From positions 186,001-250,000 of the forward strand of contig CAXXKO010000022.1 in NCBI GenBank assembly GCA_963666705.2: 64,000 bases of DNA, read 5' to 3'. The translations under genes were made by a program, and so were the position numbers. The notes under the pieces are model-generated. The model did not search any database. It saw only the letters and a list, made by a program, of their open reading frames with translations, and was not told the DNA's origin. The DNA comes from G963666705 sp963666705. Lineage in GTDB: Bacteria > Pseudomonadota > Alphaproteobacteria > CADEGL01. Shown in pieces: positions 56,479-63,737 of this stretch (position 1 is the first letter of the stretch; each line of letters starts with the position of its first letter).

Positions 56479-56830
56479 CTTCCGAAGCGGGGCGCGGCTC
56501 GTCTCGGAGGCGAAGCCGCGGGCCGAGCGCCATGGCGACACGATCGTCATCACGGGCAAGGTCGAGCATGTCTGGAGCGACCCCTACGACTTCATCGTGA
56601 AGACTCCGGAGGGCGAGAAGCCGTCCGGCGGGGCCGGCTCGGAATCCGCCGTCACGGCCGAGCGGACAGGATACGCAGAGCGGTACAATCGAGGCTCGGG
56701 CTGGACACAGACGGTGCGGATCACCATCCCGATCGTGGACGGGCGGCTGGGCACCCCTCGAGCCGAATGGGAGGACACCGATGAGGTTGTGGATTGGAAG
56801 ACCTGGAAGCCGACCAAGCCGCTGGATTAG
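56447..56830 (+). pseudogene. A-family C-terminal fragment A4
   Basis: About 127 codons are open: ARLVSEAKPRAERHGDTIVI, GKVEHVWSDPYDF, GSGWTQTVRITIPIVDGRL and EWEDTDEVVDWKTWKPTKPL. It matches A2 from residue 19 onwards. The first residues overlap the end of B3 and are unrelated to A2, so the true N-terminal part has been deleted and the tail is fused directly to B3. It may still be translated. The final 50 bases overlap the B4 start. Confidence 0.6.
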
Positions 56831-57338
56831 GCGGCTTGTTCGGCGCGCGATCTGGCCGCTCCTGTTTCTGCTCGTGGCCCTCTATGCGGTGCTGTTCGTT
56901 CCGATGGTGCCGTTCCGCGTCCCTTGCTACGACGGCGATACCCGTTGGCTCGAAGGAACGCCCGTATACCCTTACAAGGGCGCGCTGCTGTGGAAGCTCG
57001 ACGCTATGAAGATCGACTACTCGGCGCATTTCGGGTCGAGTTACGAATGGAAACAGAAGACAAGCTTGGAGCGGCTTGCCGATGACGTGCTGAATTGGCA
57101 GGCGGGCACCATCCTGATCCGGTATCTCGACTGGCTCGACGACAACGACTTGGAAAACGCTAGCGCCAACGCCGTGAGCTCATTGCTGTTCGGCGGCTAC
57201 GGCATCGATCCGGACGATATACCGGACCACATCAAGGAGATGGTGGAGGGGGGATTGACGAGACTGGAAGGACCATACGTGCATACGGACTGTGAGCTCA
57301 CTCACGCGGTGGCCTTCGATTGGCACAAGACGCCGTGA
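56781..57338 (+). CDS. B-family membrane protein B4, function unknown (immunity-like)
   Basis: The 185-residue paralogue of B3 has a helix at about residues 27-45 (LLFLLVALYAVLFVPMV), the motif PFRVPCYDGDTRW, LERLADDVLNWQAGTI, LDWLDDNDLENASANAV, YGIDPDDIPDHIKEM and the C-terminus GPYVHTDCELTHAVAFDWHK. Its ATG lies inside A4. The helix and N-terminal region are nearly the same as B3, while the centre is more like B2 (WLDDND), suggesting recombination between paralogues. The frame is complete. Function unknown; see B3. Confidence 0.7.
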   Translation: MRLWIGRPGSRPSRWIRRLVRRAIWPLLFLLVALYAVLFVPMVPFRVPCYDGDTRWLEGTPVYPYKGALLWKLDAMKIDYSAHFGSSYEWKQKTSLERLADDVLNWQAGTILIRYLDWLDDNDLENASANAVSSLLFGGYGIDPDDIPDHIKEMVEGGLTRLEGPYVHTDCELTHAVAFDWHKTP

Positions 57339-57429
57339 GCGCGAGGGGACCGCTTCCCGGCTTCGGTGGCGTTGGACACGGGGTTGCGGCCCCGCGCTCG
57401 ACGCCGATCGATAGGCAGACCCCCGCGAC

Positions 57430-57834
57430 GTGGAGACGATCACCGAAGCCCTGCGTGCCACCGGGTTCCTCCCCCACCCAGTGGGCGGCGGCCCGGCGGG
57501 CGGCGGCGCGGCGCCGAGCGAGGCCGAGGTGGGCGCCGCGCTGCGCGCCTTCCAGGACCGGGAGGGGCTGGCGGTTGACGGCCGCGCGTCGCCGCGCGGC
57601 CCGACCGAGAGCGAGCTCTCCAAGGCGGTGGATCGCGCTGCCGTGCTGGCGGCCCGGCCCAAGCGCACCGGCCCCATCCGCTTTGTACCGATCGGTCTTG
57701 AGAAAGACCGATCGTATGTTCCCTCAAACGCCGGGCGGCCGCGTCCGCGGCCTTGGCTTCTTGGTTCGCTCAAGCGCCGCTCAGGCTGGCCTCCCATAAG
57801 CTCGGGCGCCCACGCGGCGCTTGCCAGACGGTGA
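57430..57834 (+). pseudogene. D-segment remnant D5 (peptidoglycan-binding-like)
   Basis: The frame encodes TITEALRATGFLP, a Gly/Pro/Ala linker, then VGAALRAFQDREGLAVDGRA and SPRGPTESELSKAV, a single peptidoglycan-binding-like repeat. The following part (IRFVPIGLEKDRSYV) runs into a hairpin and appears unrelated. Just upstream the DNA matches the D remnant at 52195, but with an in-frame TAG where that copy has CAG. This is the start of a further D-A unit whose A part is lost. The 57339-58012 interval contains no other supportable gene. Confidence 0.55.
57689..57714. repeat. Perfect 11-bp hairpin
   Basis: cgatcggtctt and aagaccgatcg form a stem around the loop gaga. There is no T tract, so it is not a typical terminator. 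Confidence 0.6.
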
Positions 57835-57858
57835 TGAGCCGGGCTCATCGCCGTCTGG
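57824..57858. repeat. Long 17-bp inverted repeat
   Basis: ccagacggtgatgagcc is followed after one base by its inverted copy with a single G-T mismatch. It could act as a terminator-like hairpin between the D5 remnant and the convergent dehydrogenase gene. Confidence 0.6.
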
Positions 57859-58012
57859 TACTGGCACGCTCGGGGCCGAGAACGACCGGGAATCGCGGGG
57901 CATGGCGCGGGGCGGTGGGCGGATCACCAGTGAGGGCGGCGGCGTTCTTCCGCCGGGCGATGGAGGACGACCCCGGCGGCGGTCGGCGAAGGCGGGCGCC
58001 GGGCACGGCCGC

Positions 58013-58906
58013 TCAACCCCCCTTGGGGCGGAAGGCGACCCCGGCGGCGTCCTCGTAGAGGCGCGCGGTGACCAGGTTGCCCGCACCCTCGCCATAGGCC
58101 GCGAGGGCCTCTTCGACGATTCCGGCCATCACGGGGAAGATGCGCATGGGCACGCCGAGCTCGCGCGCCATGGCCAGGCCGAGGCGCGCATCCTTGGCCA
58201 CGAGGCCGATCGAGAAGGACGGGTCGTAGGTGGCGTCGAGGATCTTGGGGCCGTCGTTCTCGGCGATGAAGCTCGCCGCGTAGCCCGCATTGATGCCCTC
58301 GATCACCTGGGCCGGGTCGAGACCGGCGAGGGCGCCGAGGGTGAGCCCCTCGGCCAGGGCCGACTGGATGGTGAAGCAGAGCATGTTGGTGATGAGCTTC
58401 ATGACCATGCCCGAGCCCAGCGGGCCCATGTGGAAGACGACGTCGGCGAGCCCGTCGAGCACCGGCTTGTAGCGCTGGAAATCCTCCGCCGCGGCGCCGA
58501 CATAGAGGATCACGTGGCCCTCCCAGGCGGCATCGACCCCGCCGGTGCAGCCGGCCTCGATGGTTGCCGCGCCCTTCTCCGCGATGAGCGCCGCAAGTTG
58601 CTCGGTCTGGTGGCGGTCGGTCGTGCTCATGTCGATCCAGACCGCACCCGGGGCGATGCCGGCGGCGACGCCGTCCGGCCCCTCGACGACCGCGCGCACC
58701 TGGGGCGGGCCAGGCAGGGCCGTGACAACAGCATCGGCCCCGGCCGCCGCCGCGGCCGGCGTCTCCGCCCATTGCGCACCCTCGCCGATGACCCGCTCGG
58801 CCCGGGCGCGGTCGATATCGTGCACCGCCACGGCAATGCCCTTGGCCAGGAGGTTGTGGACGACCGGCTCGCCCAGATTGCCGATGCCGATGAAGCCTAT
58901 GCGCAT
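58013..58906 (-). CDS. NAD(P)-dependent beta-hydroxyacid dehydrogenase family protein
   Basis: The 297-residue protein belongs to the 3-hydroxyisobutyrate/tartronate semialdehyde reductase family. The N-terminal Rossmann motif is GFIGIGNLGEPVVHNLL. The substrate segment EAGCTGGVDAAWEGHVILYV, the catalytic-lysine region GSGMVMKLITNML and SFSIGLVAKDARLGLA follow in the expected order. ATG 58906 has AAGGA upstream. It is 17 bases downstream of the M24 protein gene and probably cotranscribed. Substrate cannot be fixed. Confidence 0.85.
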   Translation of the reverse strand: MRIGFIGIGNLGEPVVHNLLAKGIAVAVHDIDRARAERVIGEGAQWAETPAAAAAGADAVVTALPGPPQVRAVVEGPDGVAAGIAPGAVWIDMSTTDRHQTEQLAALIAEKGAATIEAGCTGGVDAAWEGHVILYVGAAAEDFQRYKPVLDGLADVVFHMGPLGSGMVMKLITNMLCFTIQSALAEGLTLGALAGLDPAQVIEGINAGYAASFIAENDGPKILDATYDPSFSIGLVAKDARLGLAMARELGVPMRIFPVMAGIVEEALAAYGEGAGNLVTARLYEDAAGVAFRPKGG

Positions 58907-58923
58907 TTCCGGTCCTTTCACGC

Positions 58924-60081
58924 TCAGAGTATGCGGAGCTCCCTCGGGTAGGGGGTGAGCTCCTCGATCCCGTCCTCGGTCACGAGCACGGTGTCGCCGA
59001 TGCGGGCGGCGAAGTCCCGCTCCGGGACCAGGATGCCGCTGTCGATGCCGAGCACCATGCCGGCCTGGAGCGGCGTGCGGTCGCCGCGCTTGAGCTCGGG
59101 GCTCTCGACGAGCGAGCAGCCGATGCTGCGCCCGATGCGGTAGGAGGCGCCGAAGCCGGCCGAGCGGTAGACCTCCTCGGCCGCGAGATGGGGCTCCTCG
59201 GCCGGCACGCCCGGCCCGATCGCGGCCATGGCGGCGGCCTGGGCGCCAATCGCCGCCTCGTAGAGCCGGGCCTGCTCGTCCGTGGCGCTGCCCAGGAAGA
59301 CCTCGCGGTCGAAGGCGATACGGTAGCCCTTGTAGGTCGCCATCTCGCAGAAGCAGTAGAGGATGGGGTCGCCCGGCGCGAGCCGGCGGCCGGTCACCCG
59401 GCGGTTGGCGAGGCACATGTCGGGGCCCGACTGGAGGATGGGGAGGGCGCCGATATGCGGCGTGTGGAGGCTGTCCTCGGGCCGGCGCGCGAGCAGCTCG
59501 GCCGCCTTCCGGGTGCCCGCCTCCACGGCCGCGAGGGTGAGCTCGTATTCGGGCACGCCGGGGGCGGCGGCGGCCTCGGCCGCCCGCGCCATGGCCAGCG
59601 CCACCGCCCCGCCCTCGCGGAAGGCCTCGATCTCGGCCGCGTCCTTGATCGCGCGCATGGCCGCGAGGAGCGGCGAGAGGTCGGCGAGGGTGGCCGCCGG
59701 CAGAGCGGCGGCGATGGGCTCGGCGACGAGGCCCGGCATGCGCGCGCGCTCCACGCCGATCGCGCGCGGCCGCTCCTTTGCCAGCACCGCTTCGAGGAGG
59801 GCCGGCCACTCGCCGTCCACCCCATCGACCCAGGTGCGGATATCACCGACATGGGTCATGCGCCGCGCCATGGCCAGCTCGATGGCGGGGCAGATCAGCA
59901 CCGCCCCGCCCGCGCGCGGCACCACGAGCAGCATGGGCCGGTTGTTCTCGATGCCGAGGTAGCCCCAGAGGTGCGCGAGGTAGCGAATCGAATCGGGCTC
60001 GGTGACGATGGCGAGGTCGATGCCGTCCCGAGCCATCCCTTCGCGAAGCTCCCCGAGCCGCCGCGCGCTCGCATCCTTCAT
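58924..60081 (-). CDS. Creatinase-like M24-fold protein with degenerate metal site
   Basis: The 385-residue protein has the two-domain creatinase/prolidase fold: an N-terminal domain (VTEPDSIRYLAHLWGYLGIE) and a C-terminal pita-bread domain (ALAMARAAEAA, AGMVLGIDSGILVPERDFAA, GDTVLVTEDGIEELTPYP). The usual metal ligands are not conserved: GHG-type His is replaced in YRIGRSIGCSLVESP, Glu of EPG by Asp in GIDSG, and the last Glu by Gly in RIGDTV. The creatinase His region (LQSGPDMCLANRRVT) has Asn at the expected His. It may be a non-metallo hydrolase of the creatinase type or have another role. The frame is intact. It precedes the dehydrogenase gene at 58013-58906. Confidence 0.72.
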   Translation of the reverse strand: MKDASARRLGELREGMARDGIDLAIVTEPDSIRYLAHLWGYLGIENNRPMLLVVPRAGGAVLICPAIELAMARRMTHVGDIRTWVDGVDGEWPALLEAVLAKERPRAIGVERARMPGLVAEPIAAALPAATLADLSPLLAAMRAIKDAAEIEAFREGGAVALAMARAAEAAAAPGVPEYELTLAAVEAGTRKAAELLARRPEDSLHTPHIGALPILQSGPDMCLANRRVTGRRLAPGDPILYCFCEMATYKGYRIAFDREVFLGSATDEQARLYEAAIGAQAAAMAAIGPGVPAEEPHLAAEEVYRSAGFGASYRIGRSIGCSLVESPELKRGDRTPLQAGMVLGIDSGILVPERDFAARIGDTVLVTEDGIEELTPYPRELRIL

Positions 60082-60157
60082 CCCCTCGCCTCCCCGGCTA
60101 CCCCGTGCGCTCCATCCTAAGCACCGACGGCGCTTTCGCGTGAACGGATAATACGCA

Positions 60158-60423
60158 AGTACCCACTTTCATAATTCCGTGTTCCATACGATCGCTTTTC
60201 CCGTCTCCTCGGTAGGAGGGGGTGCGCCGGCGATGCCGGGGCATCGCCAAGCATCCCCGACACCCCGAGGGGGCGGGAAAAGCGACCCGTAGGGCGGCGC
60301 CCCGAGGCCCCCGGACGTCGTCGCGCGCCGCTTGTGATGCCCCGGCATCACGGCGCGCCACGCTCCTAGCCGGGAACCTCGGGGCGCCGTCGTATGGCAC
60401 ACGGAATTATGAAAGTGGGTACT
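60158..60423. mobile_element. MITE-like element with perfect 24-bp terminal inverted repeats
   Basis: 60158-60181 (starting agtacccactttcat) and 60400-60423 are exact inverted copies. The interior has no gene and contains smaller palindromes, for example gcgatgcc/ggcatcgc near 60230 and tgatgccccggcatca at about 60336-60351. A fragment of the same repeat is at 15321-15369. Target duplication is not clear. It fills part of the 597-base gap between the M24 gene and the NUDIX gene. Confidence 0.75.
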
Positions 60424-60464
60424 AGAGCGGTTCCGCTTCGATCGGACCCACTCTAGCGTTATTA

Positions 60465-60680
60465 TCGCTCGCGGCAGCGGACCTTACGGTCCGCGCCTGC
60501 GCGGGCGCGCCGGACGACCGGCGGGCCGCCTTGCGGCCTGGAGCGATTCCAGCCGAGCTGGAAACGCTCTTTTGTCGCTCGCGGCAGCGGACCTTACGGT
60601 CCGCGCCTGCGCGGGCGTGCCGGACGACCGGCGGGCCGCCTTGCGGCCTGGAGCGATTCCAGCCGAGCTGGAAACGCTCT
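60465..60680. repeat. Two tandem copies of a 110-bp repeat
   Basis: 60465-60574 and 60575-60680 are almost the same, each beginning tcgctcgcggcagcggacc and ending gagctggaaacgctct. Each contains the palindrome ggaccttacggtcc. The last two bases of the second copy form part of the NUDIX stop codon. Together with the MITE it accounts for the gap 60082-60678. Confidence 0.85.
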
Positions 60681-61392
60681 AACGCCGCAGGACGAGGCGC
60701 TGGCCGTGGCGGTAGCAGTAGAGGGGGACGGGGGACGCGGGGCGGCCGGCGTGGCGGTTCGCGAACCACTCCGCGGCGTGGCCCGCGACCAGCTCGGTGA
60801 TGTCCGCGAGCGACATGCGCATGGCCTCGGAGACCGGGATCCAGGCGATGTTCTCGAGCTCGCCGCTGCCGCCGATCTCGCCCGAGAGGTGCTCGATCTC
60901 GGCGACGAAGAAGCGGGCATGGAAGCGGATGGGCGACTGCGCGGGGGTGATGGCGCGGGCAATCGCGTCGAGCTCGTCGAGGGCCGGGGCCATGCCCTTG
61001 TCGAAGAACCCCCGCCAGGTCCCGGTCACGCTGTCGGTCTGCGCCGGCCCCGGCTTGGCCAGCATCAGGCCCGTCTCCTCGAAGGTCTCGCGCACCGCCG
61101 CCACGCCGGCCGCCCGCGCGCGCCCGCTCGGCGTCGCCCGGCCGAGGCGCGCCGCGACCTCGGGCCGGAGGGCGGTCGCCGGGCGCACGCGGCTGTCGGC
61201 GGGGTCGATGCGCCCGCCGGGGAAGACGAAGACCCGCGGCATGAAGGCGTGCTTGGGGTGGCGCTGGCCCATCAGGATCTCAGGGCCCTTGTCGCCCTCG
61301 CGGATGAGCACGAGCGAGGCCGCGTCGCGCGGGCGCACCGCGTCCCCGGGCGTCCATTGGTAGGATTTCATGTCCTCGTCGTCGTCGGCCAT
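60679..61392 (-). CDS. NUDIX hydrolase
   Basis: The 237-residue protein has the NUDIX box around AAGVAAVRETFEETGLML, with RETFEETG as the metal-binding core. FPGGRIDPAD precedes it, as in the family subgroup similar to human NUDT19-type enzymes. PIRFHARFFVAEIEHL is a further conserved segment. It hydrolyses a nucleoside diphosphate-linked or CoA-type substrate; which one is not evident. ATG 61392 lies within the 3' end of the VOC reading frame as annotated, which suggests that the VOC gene really ends earlier. Confidence 0.85.
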   Translation of the reverse strand: MADDDEDMKSYQWTPGDAVRPRDAASLVLIREGDKGPEILMGQRHPKHAFMPRVFVFPGGRIDPADSRVRPATALRPEVAARLGRATPSGRARAAGVAAVRETFEETGLMLAKPGPAQTDSVTGTWRGFFDKGMAPALDELDAIARAITPAQSPIRFHARFFVAEIEHLSGEIGGSGELENIAWIPVSEAMRMSLADITELVAGHAAEWFANRHAGRPASPVPLYCYRHGQRLVLRR

Positions 61393-62275
61393 CGCGAAAT
61401 CTTCCGAAATTCAATGCGCGCCAGCCATGAAAACGCAGCAGGCGCCCCCTATGGGGCGGCGGGACCAGGATGCGCCCGTCCCGATTGGCCGTGGTTATAC
61501 CATTCCCGGCGAGAAGCGCGCGGGCCTTGTCGAGATCGGCCACCGCGACCGTGAAGCCGGCGATCGCCGGGGCGGGCGGTAACGGCATGTCGGGCAGGAT
61601 TTGGGCCAGGGCCGCTTCGTCGGCGAGCACGCAGCGCCCGCGCGCGAGCGTGAAGACCTGCGCCTCCGCCTGCCATTGCGGCTCGATACCGAGGAAGCGG
61701 GCATAGCGCGCCGCCGCCTCGTCGCGATCGGCCACGTGCAGGATGACTTCGCCGAGCGCGACCGCGCCGTTCGCGTGGCCGAGGTGCCGGGGCTGCCCGA
61801 TCACCTCGCGGGTCAGGTGGCGGATATAGAAGACGCGCCCCTCGGGCATCTCGCCGTCCGGCACCGGCACGCGCTCGAACCGTGCCGTGCAAGCGCCATC
61901 GGGCGTCTCGACCGGGCGCTCGAGGGGCTGGGTGCCACGGGCGCCGAAGCCGGCGGCGGCGAGCCGGCCCGAGGTGGCGCGCGCGTCGTCGCATTCGAGG
62001 GCCAGGATGTATGCGCCCTCACGCCGCGCGACAACCGCCTCGATGCCCCGCGCCGGCAGGGCCGGGTCCACCACGGCGATGACCTCCAGATAGCCGTCCG
62101 CCAGCATGGCGCAGCGGTTGCCGGTGCCGAGCGGCACGGACGGGCCGCCAGGCGCAAGCGCGCCCGTGTGCCGGCCGAAGGGGGTCAAGGTGAAGCCCAG
62201 GCGCTCGTACGCGGCGGCGCCCGCATCCAAGTCGCGGACCGCGATGCCCACATGGTCGAGACGCGTGTCCGTCAC
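61280..62275 (-). CDS. VOC/glyoxalase-like superfamily protein, probably frameshifted near its end
   Basis: The protein starts at GTG 62275 with LDHVGIAVRDLDAGAAAYERLGF, the beginning of a VOC metal-dependent fold, and has a second module (LGEVILHVADRDEAAARYARFLGIE). The family length is about 290. Near 61455 the frame runs into Arg-rich residues (GRRRRGHEILPMDARG) and continues 113 bases into the NUDIX gene. The adjacent frame instead reads GGACCVFMAGAH and stops at 61411-61413, before the NUDIX start. A one-base indel near 61455 is therefore likely. Its start overlaps the thioesterase stop (GTGA). Confidence 0.72.
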   Translation of the reverse strand: MTDTRLDHVGIAVRDLDAGAAAYERLGFTLTPFGRHTGALAPGGPSVPLGTGNRCAMLADGYLEVIAVVDPALPARGIEAVVARREGAYILALECDDARATSGRLAAAGFGARGTQPLERPVETPDGACTARFERVPVPDGEMPEGRVFYIRHLTREVIGQPRHLGHANGAVALGEVILHVADRDEAAARYARFLGIEPQWQAEAQVFTLARGRCVLADEAALAQILPDMPLPPAPAIAGFTVAVADLDKARALLAGNGITTANRDGRILVPPPHRGRLLRFHGWRALNFGRFRDGRRRRGHEILPMDARGRGAPARRGLARAHPRGRQGP

Positions 62276-62733
62276 CCGCCGCCCACCTTCTGGGTGATGA
62301 AGACGCCGCGGCCGCTGGCGACGAGCTTGTCGTCGGGATTGTAGATGGTGGCCTCGGCGGTGGCGAGGGTGCGGCCGATCTTGATCACCCGGCCGACGGC
62401 GCGCGGCTCCTCCTTGACCGTGGCGCGGTGGTAGTCGACGCGCAGATCGACCGTCGGCACGTCGCGCCCGAAGGCGGCGACGATGGCCAGGTCCGCCGTG
62501 AGATCCACGAGCGAGGCGATGATGCCGCCGTGGGTATAGAGGCGCCTGGGGTGGGCCACCAGCTCCTCCCGCCAGGGCAGGGCGACCTCGACCCCCTCCT
62601 CGGTCACCTCGATGAGCCGCAGGCCGAGCCAGCGGTGGAAGGGCGCCCCGGTCAGCATGCGCGCGACGAGCGCGGCGCGCTCGGGGTCGTGCTTGACCCG
62701 GGCCAGGGCGCGCCGCTCCCGCCGCCCGCTCAC
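62272..62733 (-). CDS. PaaI-type hot-dog thioesterase
   Basis: The 153-residue protein starts at GTG 62733, overlapping the stop of the MDR gene. MLTGAPFHRWLGLRLIEV, HPRRLYTHGGIIASLVDLTAD and the paired strands VDLRVDYHRATV and ATIYNPDDKLVASGRGVFI match the PaaI/YdiI hot-dog thioesterases. GGIIASLVD carries the conserved active-site helix. It probably hydrolyses an acyl-CoA. Tight overlaps with both neighbours show an operon. Confidence 0.85.
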   Translation of the reverse strand: MSGRRERRALARVKHDPERAALVARMLTGAPFHRWLGLRLIEVTEEGVEVALPWREELVAHPRRLYTHGGIIASLVDLTADLAIVAAFGRDVPTVDLRVDYHRATVKEEPRAVGRVIKIGRTLATAEATIYNPDDKLVASGRGVFITQKVGGG

Positions 62734-63722
62734 GGCCGCACCAGGATCTTGCCGAACGTGGCGCGGTCGCGCATGGCCGCGAAGGCGGCGCCTGCCTCTT
62801 CGAGGGGAACGACCCGGTCGATCACGGGGGCGAGCCGGCCGTCCGCGACCATGTCGAGGAGGGCCAGGACATCCCCCCGGCCCCAGCCGTTGGAGCCGAG
62901 GATGTCCGCCTCGCGGGTCCAGATGTAGCGCAGGTCGGTCGGCGGATCGAAGCCGGCCGTCGCACCGCAGGTCAGCACCCGGCCGCGCGGCTTCAACGCC
63001 TTGATGGCCGGCACCCAGGTCTCCCCGCCCGTATAGTTGACCACCACGTCGACGCCCCGCTTGCCCGAGTGGCGCCAGGCCGCGGCCGAGAAATCCTCCT
63101 CGGCCGTATTCACCAGATGGTCGGCGCCGAGGGTAGCGAGCTTCTCGAGCTTCCAAGGGGCGCTGGCGCAGGCGATGACCCGGGCGCCGGCGGCCTTGGC
63201 GAGCTGGGTGCAGGCCACGCCCACCCCGCCGCTCGCGCCCAGGATCAGCACCAGCTCACCGGCCGCGAGCCGGCCGCGCTCGAACAGCATGCGGTAGGCC
63301 GTGGCGTAGGCCGTGGGCAGCGCCGCCGCGTCCTCGAACGAGACCGCCTCGGGGAGCGCCACCAGGTTGGCCTCATCGACGCAGGTCAGCGCGCGCATAT
63401 TGCCGTCCGCGTGCTCGCCCATAATGCCGGTCTTGCCGCCCGGCAGGTGGATGATGGGGTCGATCAGCACCCGCCGCCCGGCCCAGCCCGCGCCCGTGCC
63501 CGGACCCACGGCGCGCACCACGCCGGCCGCGTCCGAGCCCGGGATTCGGGGCATCTCGACGGGCACGCCCGGCATGCCTTCGAGCACGAAGAGGTCGAAG
63601 CGGTTCAGCGCGCAGGCCGCGACCTCGACGAGCGCTTGGCCCGGCCCCGGCGCCGGGTCGGGCCGGTCCTGGACGACGATGTTATCGGTCCCGCCATGGG
63701 CGAGGACGGCCGCCACGCGCAT
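62730..63722 (-). CDS. MDR-family (zinc-type/quinone oxidoreductase-like) alcohol dehydrogenase
   Basis: The 330-residue medium-chain dehydrogenase/reductase has the N-terminal GroES-like domain (PGQALVEVAACALNRFDLFV, IPGSDAAGVVRAVG) and the NAD(P) domain with LILGASGGVGVACTQLAKAAG. The structural-zinc Cys cluster is missing, and the catalytic region reads CALNRFDLF, so it is closer to quinone oxidoreductases than to zinc alcohol dehydrogenases. It is the first gene of the four-gene operon. Substrate unknown. Confidence 0.85.
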   Translation of the reverse strand: MRVAAVLAHGGTDNIVVQDRPDPAPGPGQALVEVAACALNRFDLFVLEGMPGVPVEMPRIPGSDAAGVVRAVGPGTGAGWAGRRVLIDPIIHLPGGKTGIMGEHADGNMRALTCVDEANLVALPEAVSFEDAAALPTAYATAYRMLFERGRLAAGELVLILGASGGVGVACTQLAKAAGARVIACASAPWKLEKLATLGADHLVNTAEEDFSAAAWRHSGKRGVDVVVNYTGGETWVPAIKALKPRGRVLTCGATAGFDPPTDLRYIWTREADILGSNGWGRGDVLALLDMVADGRLAPVIDRVVPLEEAGAAFAAMRDRATFGKILVRP

Positions 63723-63737
63723 GGCCGGGAACCGGGC

